Assembly: GCA_002841975.1 (NCBI GenBank)
Contig: PHBQ01000016.1
Location: forward strand, 1 to 43,219
From: Candidatus Cloacimonetes bacterium HGW-Cloacimonetes-1
GTDB taxonomy: Bacteria; Cloacimonadota; Cloacimonadia; Cloacimonadales; Cloacimonadaceae
Direction of reading: 5' to 3'
DNA: 43,219 bases
The notes beneath the pieces were generated by a model, which worked only from the letters and a program-made list of their open reading frames with translations, was not told the DNA's origin and searched no databases. The stretch's first letter is position 1; each line of letters begins with the position of its first letter. Of this stretch, positions 25,665-34,470 are shown in pieces. Made by a program: the position numbers and the translations under genes.

Positions 25665-26263
25665 TATTGCACCGAATAGCGGCGTTTCCACGCATTTGTT
25701 AAGGTCAAGGAACTGGTATATTCCAGATCTCCGCCAAAGGGTATTCCTGTGGAGAGACGGGTGATCTTGACCGCCTTGCCAGCTAATATTTCGGAGATAA
25801 AGTGGATGGTGGCCTCGCCCTCGGCCGAGGGTTTCAATGCCAAAACCACTTCCTGAGGTTGCAAATCTATGATCAGTTTCACAAGCTCTGAAGCCCGGAT
25901 TTGCTCCGGACCAAAGCCATCAATGGGGGAGAGCAAGTGACCCAAGACAAAATACTTGCCCTTGAATTCATTCATGTTCTCTACTAGAAACACATCGGCA
26001 GAACTTTCCACCACACACAGCTGAGTCGTATCCCGCTCTGCAGAGTCACAGATCGGACAGGGATCAGTTTCCGCCAGCATATAGCACTTTCCGCATGTAC
26101 AGAAAGCATCTACAGCTTGCTGAATCGTCTCTGCCAGTTCCGTGGCATAGCGTTTATCGGACGAGATCAGATGCCAAGCAAGGCGTTGAGCCGTCTTTTT
26201 CCCAATTCCGGGAAAGCGGCTCAAGACTTGAACCAGACGCTCAAATTGGACGGACAAAATCAT
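25664..26263 (-). CDS. recR: Recombination protein RecR
   Basis: 199 residues, the standard length. Helix-hairpin-helix LSRFPGIGKKTAQRLAWHL; a C4 zinc finger with CTCGKC and CPIC; then a Toprim domain (LCVVESSADVFLVEN, SAEGEATIHFI) and the C-terminal STGIPFGGDLEYTSSLTL. With RecF and RecO it loads RecA at single-stranded gaps. It follows ybaB by three bases, the pairing seen in many bacteria. A perfect 14-base palindrome CCCTCGGCCGAGGG inside the coding sequence (25819-25832) is not a copy of the intergenic repeat. Confidence 0.97.
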   Translation of the reverse strand: MILSVQFERLVQVLSRFPGIGKKTAQRLAWHLISSDKRYATELAETIQQAVDAFCTCGKCYMLAETDPCPICDSAERDTTQLCVVESSADVFLVENMNEFKGKYFVLGHLLSPIDGFGPEQIRASELVKLIIDLQPQEVVLALKPSAEGEATIHFISEILAGKAVKITRLSTGIPFGGDLEYTSSLTLTNAWKRRYSVQ

Positions 26264-26266
26264 TTA

Positions 26267-26590
26267 TTAGAACAATCCGGGTATCTTCATTCCGCCGGTG
26301 AGCTTACTCATGGCGTCGGAAGAAGTAGTAGCAACGCGTTCCTGAACTTCTTGCAATGCTGCCAGGATCAAGTCTTCCAGCATTTCCACATCTTCAGGAT
26401 CCACGGCTTGAGGATCTATTTTGATACTTTTAACTTCGTATTTACCATTCATTTGAACTTTAACCATGCCGCCACCGGAAGAGGCTTCAAATATCTGATT
26501 TTCAAGATCTTCCTGAGATTTCATCATCTCTTGCTGCATGCGTTGTGCCTGTTTCATCAGGTCTTTCATGTTTTTACCACCGGGAAGCAT
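26267..26590 (-). CDS. ybaB: YbaB/EbfC-family nucleoid-associated protein
   Basis: 107 residues. AAGGAG placed correctly before the ATG at 26590 supports this start over the internal Met before KDLMKQAQRMQ. The family core is present: MKQAQRMQQEMMKSQEDLEN, SSGGGMVKVQMNGKYEV, MLEDLILAALQEV. These small dimeric proteins bind DNA and often precede recR. A short inverted repeat ACGAAAC/GTTTCGT (26621-26639) lies just upstream, between this gene and the oxidoreductase, without a T-run. Confidence 0.93.
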   Translation of the reverse strand: MLPGGKNMKDLMKQAQRMQQEMMKSQEDLENQIFEASSGGGMVKVQMNGKYEVKSIKIDPQAVDPEDVEMLEDLILAALQEVQERVATTSSDAMSKLTGGMKIPGLF

Positions 26591-26676
26591 AAGGACTCCT
26601 TTTGATAGTTCATTTCAGACACGAAACACACCGTTTCGTATCGTGTATATCATCAGATTTTAGCGTTCAGTTTCCG

Positions 26677-27795
26677 TCAAGCATTTATGCCGAGCTGATA
26701 CTCCTGCTGCATCTGATTCATCAAATCGTGTACACTCAAGATTTCGTTATTGAGATATCCGTTTACACCGCTACAACACACACCCTCATCGATTTTGCCA
26801 GATTGGGCGTTGATCAAGGCACTGGCGATACAAAATGAAACATTGTGGTAGTCACATGTATGCAAACATTTATAGTAGCATCCAATCGGTTTCTGGACAC
26901 CATTCATGATGTCTTCTACAAATTTTGTCTTAATCACGCGGAGCGGTAAACCCACAGGACTGGGGATTACTACGATATCTTCCGGCTTTTGGGCAGCAAG
27001 ATATTGGTTTTTGAATTCCAGGCTGGCATCACATTCATCTGTAGTAATAAAGCGCGTACCAATCTGAGCACCGGCAGCACCCATCTCTACATATTTACGG
27101 ATGTCTGCACCGGTTTGTACACCACCTGCCACGAATACCGGGATTTTCTTGTCATATTGCTTTTCATAACCTTCCAGCAATGCCAGCACTTTGGGAAGCT
27201 GCTGATCCAGATTGAATTCATCCTTCCCGACCTCGTCCATCTTTACGCCTTGATGTCCACCGCTGTATGGGCTTTCGAGCACTACAGCATCCGGAAGGCA
27301 GTTATAAGCTTTGAGCCATTTACGGATGATAATGTTCAGGGCACGATCGGTAGACACAATCGGCACCAGCTTGGTCTTGCTGTCTGCAGGGCGATATTCC
27401 GGAAGATTGAGCGCTAAACCGGCTCCGGAGATGATCACATCTATCTTTTCCTTGATTGCTGTTTGTACCATATCTGCAAAGTTCGTGAGTGCAACCATGA
27501 TATTGACGGCCAGGATGCCCTTTGTGAGCTCGCGTGCCTTTTGGATCTCTTTGGCCAATCCCCGCATGTTTGCTTCCCGAAAGTTGGTCAGAAAATCCGG
27601 CTCTCTGAAACCCGGAGCCACGCCGGAGATAGTTCCCACTCCGCCTTCGTTTGCCACAGCTGCAGCTAATCCGGACATGGAGACACCGATTCCCATTCCA
27701 CCCTGAATTATAGGGATGTTGAGGACCAGTTCGCCAATATTTATCTTTTTCATGGAGTTTATTACATCTTGAATCACCGGTATTGTTTTCACCAT
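26677..27795 (-). CDS. Nitronate monooxygenase / FabK-like FMN enzyme
   Basis: 372 residues. GAGGT eight bases before the ATG at 27795 supports this start rather than the internal MKKINIGEL. FMN TIM-barrel features are IIQGGMGIGVSMSGLAAAVA, GVGTISG, VIISGAGLALNLPE, SPYSGGHQGV, PVFVAGGVQTGADI and GAAGAQIGTRF. The C-terminal 80 residues add a cysteine-rich tail (IGCYYKCLHTCDY, EGVCCSGVNGYL) that is longer than in basic nitronate monooxygenases and may bind metal or a cluster. Members include nitronate monooxygenases, FabK enoyl reductases and uncharacterised enzymes; the substrate is not set by the sequence. First gene of the run leading to ybaB and recR. Confidence 0.85.
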   Translation of the reverse strand: MVKTIPVIQDVINSMKKINIGELVLNIPIIQGGMGIGVSMSGLAAAVANEGGVGTISGVAPGFREPDFLTNFREANMRGLAKEIQKARELTKGILAVNIMVALTNFADMVQTAIKEKIDVIISGAGLALNLPEYRPADSKTKLVPIVSTDRALNIIIRKWLKAYNCLPDAVVLESPYSGGHQGVKMDEVGKDEFNLDQQLPKVLALLEGYEKQYDKKIPVFVAGGVQTGADIRKYVEMGAAGAQIGTRFITTDECDASLEFKNQYLAAQKPEDIVVIPSPVGLPLRVIKTKFVEDIMNGVQKPIGCYYKCLHTCDYHNVSFCIASALINAQSGKIDEGVCCSGVNGYLNNEILSVHDLMNQMQQEYQLGINA

Positions 27796-27988
27796 TTTGT
27801 AAACCTCGAATCTAATATTTTGAGAAATTCATTATATTTATAAGTCAATATACTGTCAATGACAATCGGGTATCCCGGATTATGATGCAGTGTGTGAGCG
27901 AATTGACTCAAAGCCGGAGCAAAATAAACTTGACACCTGTGACCATCTTAATCCATGCTCCACTCTACTAATGTAATAGGATGTGAAC

Positions 27989-28705
27989 ATGACAACGAAA
28001 TCTTGGAGAAAACTGCTCAGCTTTGATGAAATAGTGTCCGGCTCGATAGGTGTGCTCAGAATCACCATATTGTTGATTGTAACTATCGGCATGCTGTCAT
28101 GTTCAAAATCCAATAGTCCCACCATGCCGGATTTTAGTATTGATGGCTGGGAAACCTCTTTTGATGCGATTATGGAAGTAGATGTATCCGGGCGTCAGGC
28201 CAGCGTGAAACTGATCACTGCCACCAATCCCGGCACCAGAAGCCTCATCATTAATGATGAAGTAAGTGCATTGGGGACTTCTGCATACAGTGATGAGGAC
28301 TCGGCATGGGTGTCTTATTTTCAGTTGGGTTATATCACTTCAGGTTCCACAGTGTCTTTTGTACTGGTCTATGATGGTAAAACAATCAGTGGAGTTTTGT
28401 CGATTCCCAGCAGTGTCGAAGGCGTCTTCCCATTTTTTGGAGATAGTAACTACACCTTTGAATGGACAACCCTGTACTCGCCACAGCTCTACCTGATAGA
28501 CCTTGATTACTATTCTCACAACGAGCTTCATACTATTCGGGAGCAGATCGATGGTAGCGCTTTGCAGCACTCAATCAAATCCCAGCTGTGGGGTGGGGGA
28601 TTGGTGTATCCGGACCGCTTGGTACTGCAAGCGATCAATTACAAACAAATTAGCTCCGGCTTTATAGCCATAGCAAAAGTAACCGCAACTCACAACTTTC
28701 GTTAA
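27989..28705 (+). CDS. Hypothetical lipoprotein
   Basis: 239 residues from the ATG at 27989, with AGGA upstream; a GTG two codons earlier is less likely. A basic N-terminus is followed by LRITILLIVTIGMLSCSKSN, a lipobox signal. The mature part is beta-rich (WETSFDAIMEVDVSGRQA, SWVSYFQLGY-like strands) and suggests an Ig-like or beta-sandwich fold. No family is recognised. It stands alone between a divergent oxidoreductase and a convergent histidine kinase, with repeat copy C 42 bases after its stop. Confidence 0.6.
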   Translation: MTTKSWRKLLSFDEIVSGSIGVLRITILLIVTIGMLSCSKSNSPTMPDFSIDGWETSFDAIMEVDVSGRQASVKLITATNPGTRSLIINDEVSALGTSAYSDEDSAWVSYFQLGYITSGSTVSFVLVYDGKTISGVLSIPSSVEGVFPFFGDSNYTFEWTTLYSPQLYLIDLDYYSHNELHTIREQIDGSALQHSIKSQLWGGGLVYPDRLVLQAINYKQISSGFIAIAKVTATHNFR

Positions 28706-29024
28706 ATTGAGGCTCATTACAGCCCTGACAAGCGGCTTGATTCCCCTTACTTGAATCCGAGGTGATCCCCTCGTGGTTCCCTCGTGGGAGCCTGCGAAGC
28801 GCAAGGCAAGTATCTCGAAATCACCAGAGTGAGATTAAAGGAATAACAGGCGATATGTCCTTGTGGAGCAGCACGCAGACGCTGCTAAAAGATGGTTCGT
28901 GATAGAAGTTGTGGTCCAGTCCGACATGAAGAACCATACCTGAAGCAATCACATTCGGCATGAACTCCCTGTGGCTTATCCTACTTTCATCAGCTTTAAG
29001 ATATCAGTTAACTGTTCCAATCAG
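28706..29024. other. 319-base convergent intergenic region with repeat copy C and a structured stretch
   Basis: It contains repeat copy C (28747-28816), then two hairpins: AGCAGC/GCTGCT (28867-28886) and ATGGTTC/GAACCAT (28892-28937). A 46-codon minus-strand frame (28961-28821) beginning MPNVIASGMVLHV overlaps the hairpins. It has no family match and its AGGGAG lies only three bases before the ATG, so it is not called as a gene. Confidence 0.5.
28747..28816 (+). repeat. Intergenic CCCTCGTG palindromic repeat, copy C
   Basis: TTACTTGAATCCGAGGTG, then ATCCCCTCGTG, GTTCCCTCGTG, GGAGCCTGCGAAGC and GCAAGGCAAGTATCTCG. Same order of parts as copy B with a shorter middle. It sits between two convergent genes. 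Confidence 0.85.
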
Positions 29025-30968
29025 CTAAACCTTGGGGAGAGTGATGGTAAAGGTCGAGCCCTGTTTGAGGACAGATTTGATCGACAGTTTACCATGAATC
29101 TGTTTAATGTATGTGAGACATAGTCCGATGCCAAAGCCGGTTCCACTTTCGGTATTGGTGCCGTGCATGGATTGGGCAGTTCCGGAAAGCAACTGTTTGA
29201 TTGTAAGAGGAGCCAACCCGATCCCCGTATCAATGACCTCGATCATGATTTTGGTTTTAGTGGCGCGAGTTTTGACAATTATTGCACCGTGCTCGGGAGT
29301 AAATTTGATCGCATTGTGAACCAGATTTCTCACAATGGTATGGAGGCAGTTTTTGTTTGTCATGGCGAATACTTCGGGATTACCTTGGTATGAAAGATCT
29401 AAAAACTTGAGCTGGGCAGAACTGCGGTACATAGACAGGCAATCCGAAATTATTGAAACGATATTCAGGACAGTGAGGTTAGTTTCCAGAGCCTGTTGTT
29501 TGACGTTGCTCCAAGACAGCAAGTCTCCTAGGAGATTACCGGTGTTACTGAGCGAAAGTGCTATATCGATGAGCAAGCTTTCCGATTCCTCTGTACTCAT
29601 GACGTTAGTTTTGATGAGATTGAGTGCCTGGACCGCAGTTAGCACGGGACCACGGATATCATGACCAATGATGGAGAAGAGTTTGCGCATCAGAGCATTT
29701 GTGCTTTCCAGGTCCTTATTTGCGATATAGAGCAATCTCGATTGATCGGCGATCACACGGTTCATCTCGGTAAGCTCAATATTCTTTTGGCGATAGATTT
29801 CGGCTTGTTCTTCAGTCTTTTTGCGATAGAAATCTGCTTCGGAACGAGCTATCATGATTTTGGGGTTGTCTGCAAAGATCTTTTTAAAAGTTTCAGAGTA
29901 TATGTGAAGATACTTGAATGCTAGCTCAAACTGCTGCTGATCTGCATACACCGTACTCAAGAATTTTGCTGATTCTTGAATGATATGTAGGGAATTGATC
30001 TCTTGGGAAAGATCGTAGCTTTTGATTCCGTATTCAATTGCCAGTTTGCTGTCGGTTGTGTTATAATGTAGCCATGCAAATTTAATATACAAGCCAGAAA
30101 GTGCTATCTTATCCTCGCCAATAATGAAGATTTCTTGAGCTTTTTGATAAAATTCCAATGCCAGGTCATATTGCTTTTGACTGTTGTAAATACTGCCAAT
30201 ATTGGCATAGGTATTTGCGATTTCAAGCTCGTTTGAGAACTTCTGTTTCAGCTCCAGAGAACGGTTTGCAAAGTCAATTGCCCTTTCATAATCACCCATG
30301 TCACAAAGCACCATGCTCAAATTGCTGTAGGCAAATGACAAATACCTTTGATTATCGGATTTGATAAAGCTCTCAACAGCTTTATTGTAAAGCTCCAGGG
30401 AAGTATCGAATTGTTTTAGCTTCATGTAAGAGCTTGCCAAATTGAAATAATCAGTAGCCATCTCTGTCTCACGATCTAATTCATCATCGATTTTGAGGCA
30501 TTGATATTGGCAGTCCAGCGCTTCTTGATGTTTGTCAGTCATGGAAAAGGCAATCCCCAGGTTGTTATATATATCGGCACGTGTTTTGAGATCATCAATC
30601 TCATTCAGTAGGTTTTGCCAGCCTTCAATGGCCTTGAGGTAGTTTGAATGGATAGCGAAGAGGATGCAAATGCCATTTACGGCTTTGACTTTATAGGTAG
30701 GGTCTGTGACAATGGGACAAAGCGTCAGGGCAGTTTGATAAGCCTTCTCTGCTTGCTCAAAGGCTCCTATCTTGGTACTGGCATCTCCAATCCCTAGATG
30801 TAGCTTGAGTTTTTCAGGAGCATCAATCAAGTCCTCATGCTGAGCTAAAACTGATTGAGCGTTTGTGATATATGTCTCGATTTGGGATCGATCCATTTTG
30901 TTAACATCTGAACTTTGTTCGATGACGGCTTGAACTCGGCGTTTTCCCTGTGCTATGCTATCTTTCAT
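29025..30968 (-). CDS. Cytoplasmic TPR-domain sensor histidine kinase
   Basis: 647 residues, no signal peptide or membrane segment. Residues about 40-370 hold roughly eight TPR repeats (DIYNNLGIAFSMTDKHQEAL, YSNLSMVLCDMGDYERAIDF, NTYANIGSIYNSQKQYDLAL). A coiled coil follows (about 385-430). The H-box is LFSIIGHDIRGPVLTAV near residue 434. The ATPase domain has the N-box VRNLVHNAIKFTPEHG, G1 VIDTGIGL and G2 GTGFGIGLCLTYIKQIHG. The phosphoryl acceptor and ATPase motifs are intact. No response regulator is adjacent, so it is an orphan kinase sensing through its TPR part, perhaps by protein contact. AGGGA precedes the ATG. Confidence 0.9.
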   Translation of the reverse strand: MKDSIAQGKRRVQAVIEQSSDVNKMDRSQIETYITNAQSVLAQHEDLIDAPEKLKLHLGIGDASTKIGAFEQAEKAYQTALTLCPIVTDPTYKVKAVNGICILFAIHSNYLKAIEGWQNLLNEIDDLKTRADIYNNLGIAFSMTDKHQEALDCQYQCLKIDDELDRETEMATDYFNLASSYMKLKQFDTSLELYNKAVESFIKSDNQRYLSFAYSNLSMVLCDMGDYERAIDFANRSLELKQKFSNELEIANTYANIGSIYNSQKQYDLALEFYQKAQEIFIIGEDKIALSGLYIKFAWLHYNTTDSKLAIEYGIKSYDLSQEINSLHIIQESAKFLSTVYADQQQFELAFKYLHIYSETFKKIFADNPKIMIARSEADFYRKKTEEQAEIYRQKNIELTEMNRVIADQSRLLYIANKDLESTNALMRKLFSIIGHDIRGPVLTAVQALNLIKTNVMSTEESESLLIDIALSLSNTGNLLGDLLSWSNVKQQALETNLTVLNIVSIISDCLSMYRSSAQLKFLDLSYQGNPEVFAMTNKNCLHTIVRNLVHNAIKFTPEHGAIIVKTRATKTKIMIEVIDTGIGLAPLTIKQLLSGTAQSMHGTNTESGTGFGIGLCLTYIKQIHGKLSIKSVLKQGSTFTITLPKV

Positions 30969-31321
30969 ATAAACATCCCTTGAGCGATAGAAAATTTCGG
31001 TATTGTAGAGTAGTCAAGACAAATTTAATTTGAATATGGAAATGGTTCTTGTGCATGGTATAATTATAGTATATATTATCAAGATGGATGAGATTCATTG
31101 CATTATCCAATATCTCAGCTGAAGACCTCAAACTCGTAAATGCCACAATGGAGAAAACTCAGAAGCCAATATCATATCCTGAAATCCCTTGATATTATGG
31201 GTTGGACCCCAAAGCTCCCGTGTAATCCTACAAGGGTCTGGATACATTGAGACGATAAAAACCTTTACAAAATCAGCACTTAAAAAAGTATGGCATTTCT
31301 AAATGTCGTTAGGAGTTACTT
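30969..31321 (+). promoter_or_regulatory. Divergent intergenic region with long rpsA leader
   Basis: 353 bases between the histidine kinase and rpsA. TGGTATAAT at 31056-31064 is a perfect extended -10 on the plus strand but lacks a -35; used as a promoter it would give a leader of about 250 bases. A second candidate, TTTACA-17-AGTATG at 31264-31292, would give a short leader. Between them lie a hairpin AATATCA/TGATATT (31168-31196) and a long-range pair GGACCC/GGGTCT (31205-31239). S1 is known to bind its own leader in E. coli, so translational autoregulation is plausible. On the minus strand TTGACT at 31017-31012 may serve the kinase. Confidence 0.4.
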
Positions 31322-32875
31322 ATGTCTGACAAAGTGCGAGAACAAAATAGCAAACTTGCTATCAAAGAATTAAAGGAAGATTATCTTCGAATGCTCGAAG
31401 AATCTTTCCAGCAAACTGCAGAAATCAACAAAGGCGATGTAATTGAAGCTGCCATATCCAAGATCGACGAGAGTTATATCTTCGTAGAACTGGGTGGTAA
31501 GTTCGATGCCTATGCCGAGATTAACGAATATTCCGATGAAAAAGGAATTCTGAATTTGAAAGTTGGCGATACCCTCAAGGGTTTTGTCGTCGATAAAAAC
31601 GATCAGGGTTACGTTATCGGTAGAAGCCTCACCAAACAATATGTCGATAAAGCGTCTATCATGGATGCCTACGAAAGAAAGATCCCGATTCAAGGTAAAA
31701 TTCATACTTTGACCAAGGGTGGTTTCAACGTTGATGTATTGGGTGCCAGAGCTTTTTGTCCGCTTTCACAGATCGCTATGCGTTTCAGTGAAGATAATAG
31801 TGCCTTTATCGGTAAAACAATGGACTTCCTGGTCATTGAATGCTCGGAAAACTGTCGGCGCATCGTTGTATCGCACCGCATTTTGGAAGAACAAGTATAT
31901 GATGAACAACGCTCGAAAGCTATGGAAAACCTCAAAGTAGGTGCTGTGCAAGCCGGTAAGGTAATGCGCATGACTACTTTCGGTGCATTCGTAGATTTAG
32001 GTGGCGTAGAAGGCTTGATGCACGTATCCGAGATTTCTTGGTTACACACTGTCAAACCTCAAGATGTTTTACAGATCGGCCAAGATATCGAAGTAAAAAT
32101 ACTGGATATCAAAGGCGAGAAGATATCTCTGTCCATGAAGGCTTTGCAAGAGAATCCTTTTGTGCAAGCCATGAGTGAGATCAAAGAAAATGATATCGTA
32201 AATTGCCGCGTCTTACGCCTGCACAATTTCGGTGCATTTGCAGAGATTAAACCGGGTGTAGAAGGTTTGATTCCTGTTTCCGAGATGTCCAGAAACCGTA
32301 ATGTCGGCCATCCCAAAGAAATCCTCAAAGAAGGTGATTTTGTACAAGTACAGATTCTGCGGATCGATACCGATACCCAGAAGATCTCCTTATCTTTGAA
32401 AGCTTTGCAAGAAGATCCTTGGGACAAGATAGATGAAATCATCAAAGTCAGCCAAATAGTCGAAGGTATCGTAGAAAGCTCCACCAATTTTGGTGTGTTC
32501 ATTTCTATCAGCGACGGAGTGACAGGTTTACTGCCTCGTTCACGCATTCGTAAAGACGATGCTTTCAAAGCTAACGATCAGGTTTCCATGGTAATCTCTG
32601 CCATCGATAAAGACAATCGCAGAATTACTCTGGATTATTCCGATCGTACAGAAGAAGAAGCATTGGAACTGAAACAACGCGAAGAAAGGCCTCGTGAACC
32701 ACGCCGGGAATTTAACAATGACCCCCGTGATTCTCGTGACTCTCGCGGAAACACCGGTGACCGTGGACGCAGAAGCGGCGGCAGTGGAGGCGGCAGAGGC
32801 CGTTCCGATGAAGAATGGCGTAAATATGCCAATCAGAAGGAAGTGGACGAAGATAATCCGTTCAAAGACTTATAG
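31322..32875 (+). CDS. rpsA: Ribosomal protein S1 with Arg/Gly-rich tail
   Basis: 517 residues. Five S1 RNA-binding OB repeats at about 36-103, 119-186, 204-274, 286-360 and 374-441; the third and fourth are the most typical (MTTFGAFVDLGGVEGLMHVS, LHNFGAFAEIKPGVEGLIPV). S1 brings mRNA to the 30S subunit. E. coli S1 has six repeats; here the sixth is replaced by a 75-residue charged, disordered tail rich in Arg, Asp and Gly (DSRDSRGNTGDRGRRSGG), an RGG-like segment that could add RNA affinity. GGAGTTACTT before the ATG supports the start. The lysyl-tRNA synthetase gene begins three bases after its stop. Confidence 0.94.
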   Translation: MSDKVREQNSKLAIKELKEDYLRMLEESFQQTAEINKGDVIEAAISKIDESYIFVELGGKFDAYAEINEYSDEKGILNLKVGDTLKGFVVDKNDQGYVIGRSLTKQYVDKASIMDAYERKIPIQGKIHTLTKGGFNVDVLGARAFCPLSQIAMRFSEDNSAFIGKTMDFLVIECSENCRRIVVSHRILEEQVYDEQRSKAMENLKVGAVQAGKVMRMTTFGAFVDLGGVEGLMHVSEISWLHTVKPQDVLQIGQDIEVKILDIKGEKISLSMKALQENPFVQAMSEIKENDIVNCRVLRLHNFGAFAEIKPGVEGLIPVSEMSRNRNVGHPKEILKEGDFVQVQILRIDTDTQKISLSLKALQEDPWDKIDEIIKVSQIVEGIVESSTNFGVFISISDGVTGLLPRSRIRKDDAFKANDQVSMVISAIDKDNRRITLDYSDRTEEEALELKQREERPREPRREFNNDPRDSRDSRGNTGDRGRRSGGSGGGRGRSDEEWRKYANQKEVDEDNPFKDL

Positions 32876-32878
32876 AAA

Positions 32879-34378
32879 ATGCAACAAAACATAAATCAGT
32901 TTGTCAAGCTACGTAAAGAAAAGCTTGAAAAGATAAAGGCTCTTTCAATAGAGCCTTTTCCTATTACATCCGAACGTACTCACATAATATCTGCAGTACT
33001 GCAAGACCAGCAAAACTGGATTGATCAGGAAACTGTGGTTACTCTATGTGGTCGCTTGGTCGCAATGCGCCGCCAAGGCAAGATCGGCTTTGGAAATCTG
33101 GAAGATCAGAGCGGAAAAGTTCAGATCTATGTCCAAAGAGATATCGTCGGTGAAGACAACTACGAATTGTTTAAGCTTTGTGATGCCGGAGATTTTGTCC
33201 AAGTCTCGGGCTCTATGTTCCTTACTCAAGCCGGGCAGTACTCCATCAAAGCAGATGTGGTTACCTTACTGGGTAAAAACATCCGTCCTTTGCCGGCTGT
33301 GAAAGAAAAGGTGATCGATGGCAAGACTGTTCGTTACGACGAATTTGCAGACATCGAACTCCGCTATCGGAAACGCTATCTGGACCTCTTGCTCAATCCC
33401 GAGCACAGAAGAGTGTTTGAAATGCGTTCCCGTATAATCTCTGCTATCCGCAGTTTTATGGATGCAGAGGGTTATATGGAAGTCGAAACACCCATCCTCC
33501 AGCCTCTTTATGGCGGAGCTAATGCCAGACCATTTACCACACATCACAATACACTGGATATGGACCTGTATTTGAGGATTGCCACAGAACTCTACCTCAA
33601 ACGCTTAATCGTCGGTGGCTTTGAACGTGTTTATGAAATTGGCAAGAACTTCCGTAATGAAGGAATGGATAGAACGCACAATCCGGAGTTTACGCTCATG
33701 GAGTTCTACCATGCGTTTTCAGACTTGAACGGAATGATGGACATCGCGGAAAGGCTGTTCAAAGACCTCGCCACAAATGTGATCGGCAAAGATATATACG
33801 CCTACCAGGGGCATCAAGTAAATCTGACGGGACCTTGGAGACGAGTTTCAATGCTAGATTTGGTGACAGAGCATAGTGGTTACGATGCGTCGGATATGGA
33901 TTTTGAACGGGCAGCAGCATTTTGCAATGAACACAAGATCGAGATACCACCCGGAAGTGGGATAGGTAGATTGATCGCACTCTTGTTCGAGCATTATGTG
34001 GAAAGCAAATTGATCCAGCCTACCTTTGTTTGCGATTTCCCCAAGGAGATTTCTCCTCTGGCCAAGTCCTTACCAGGTAATCCCCAATTTGCAGATCGCT
34101 TCGAGCTGTTCATAGCCGGGAACGAATTTGCCAATGCATTCAGCGAACTGAATGATCCCTTTGATCAAAGAGATCGCCTGGAAGCTCAGGCAAAGCTGCG
34201 AGAAATGGGCGATGTAGAAGCTAATGTGGTCGATGAAGACTTCCTGGAAGCGCTCGAATATGGCATGCCACCAATGGGCGGACAGGGTATCGGGATCGAT
34301 AGACTTGTGATGCTGCTTACCGAGAATGACTCGATCAAAGAAGTGATCCTCTTTCCCCAAATGAAACCAGAAGTATAA
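32879..34378 (+). CDS. lysS: Lysyl-tRNA synthetase, class II
   Basis: 499 residues. The N-terminal OB anticodon-binding domain includes VVTLCGRLVAMRRQGKIGF. Class II motifs are present: the motif 1 region SFMDAEGYMEVETPIL, motif 2 IGKNFRNEGMDRTHNPEFT and motif 3 GMPPMGGQGIGIDRLVML. ATELYLKRLIVGGFERVYE and NAFSELNDPFDQ are LysRS-specific. It charges tRNA-Lys. It starts three bases after rpsA with no obvious Shine-Dalgarno site, so coupled re-initiation is likely. A perfect terminator follows. Confidence 0.98.
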   Translation: MQQNINQFVKLRKEKLEKIKALSIEPFPITSERTHIISAVLQDQQNWIDQETVVTLCGRLVAMRRQGKIGFGNLEDQSGKVQIYVQRDIVGEDNYELFKLCDAGDFVQVSGSMFLTQAGQYSIKADVVTLLGKNIRPLPAVKEKVIDGKTVRYDEFADIELRYRKRYLDLLLNPEHRRVFEMRSRIISAIRSFMDAEGYMEVETPILQPLYGGANARPFTTHHNTLDMDLYLRIATELYLKRLIVGGFERVYEIGKNFRNEGMDRTHNPEFTLMEFYHAFSDLNGMMDIAERLFKDLATNVIGKDIYAYQGHQVNLTGPWRRVSMLDLVTEHSGYDASDMDFERAAAFCNEHKIEIPPGSGIGRLIALLFEHYVESKLIQPTFVCDFPKEISPLAKSLPGNPQFADRFELFIAGNEFANAFSELNDPFDQRDRLEAQAKLREMGDVEANVVDEDFLEALEYGMPPMGGQGIGIDRLVMLLTENDSIKEVILFPQMKPEV

Positions 34379-34400
34379 ACCAACAGACACTAATAAATTA

Positions 34401-34433
34401 AAGAGCTTAGCTGTAATGGCTAAGCTCTTTTTT
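34401..34433 (+). terminator. Rho-independent terminator of rpsA-lysS
   Basis: Perfect 11-bp stem AAGAGCTTAGC / GCTAAGCTCTT with a 7-base loop and a T-run. The opposite strand is also A/T-rich after the stem, so it may serve the convergent peptidase gene too. Confidence 0.95.
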
Positions 34434-34470
34434 GTTGAGCGGATAAAACTATGTAGGCAAGCAGTGAAAT

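Noticed and set aside
25819-25832. Palindrome CCCTCGGCCGAGGG, similar to the intergenic repeat units.
   Set aside because: It lies inside recR, lacks the other parts of the repeat and encodes conserved Toprim residues (SAEGEA).
30958-31146. 62-codon frame upstream of the histidine kinase.
   Set aside because: It overlaps the kinase start, lacks a Shine-Dalgarno site and looks like translated AT-rich spacer.
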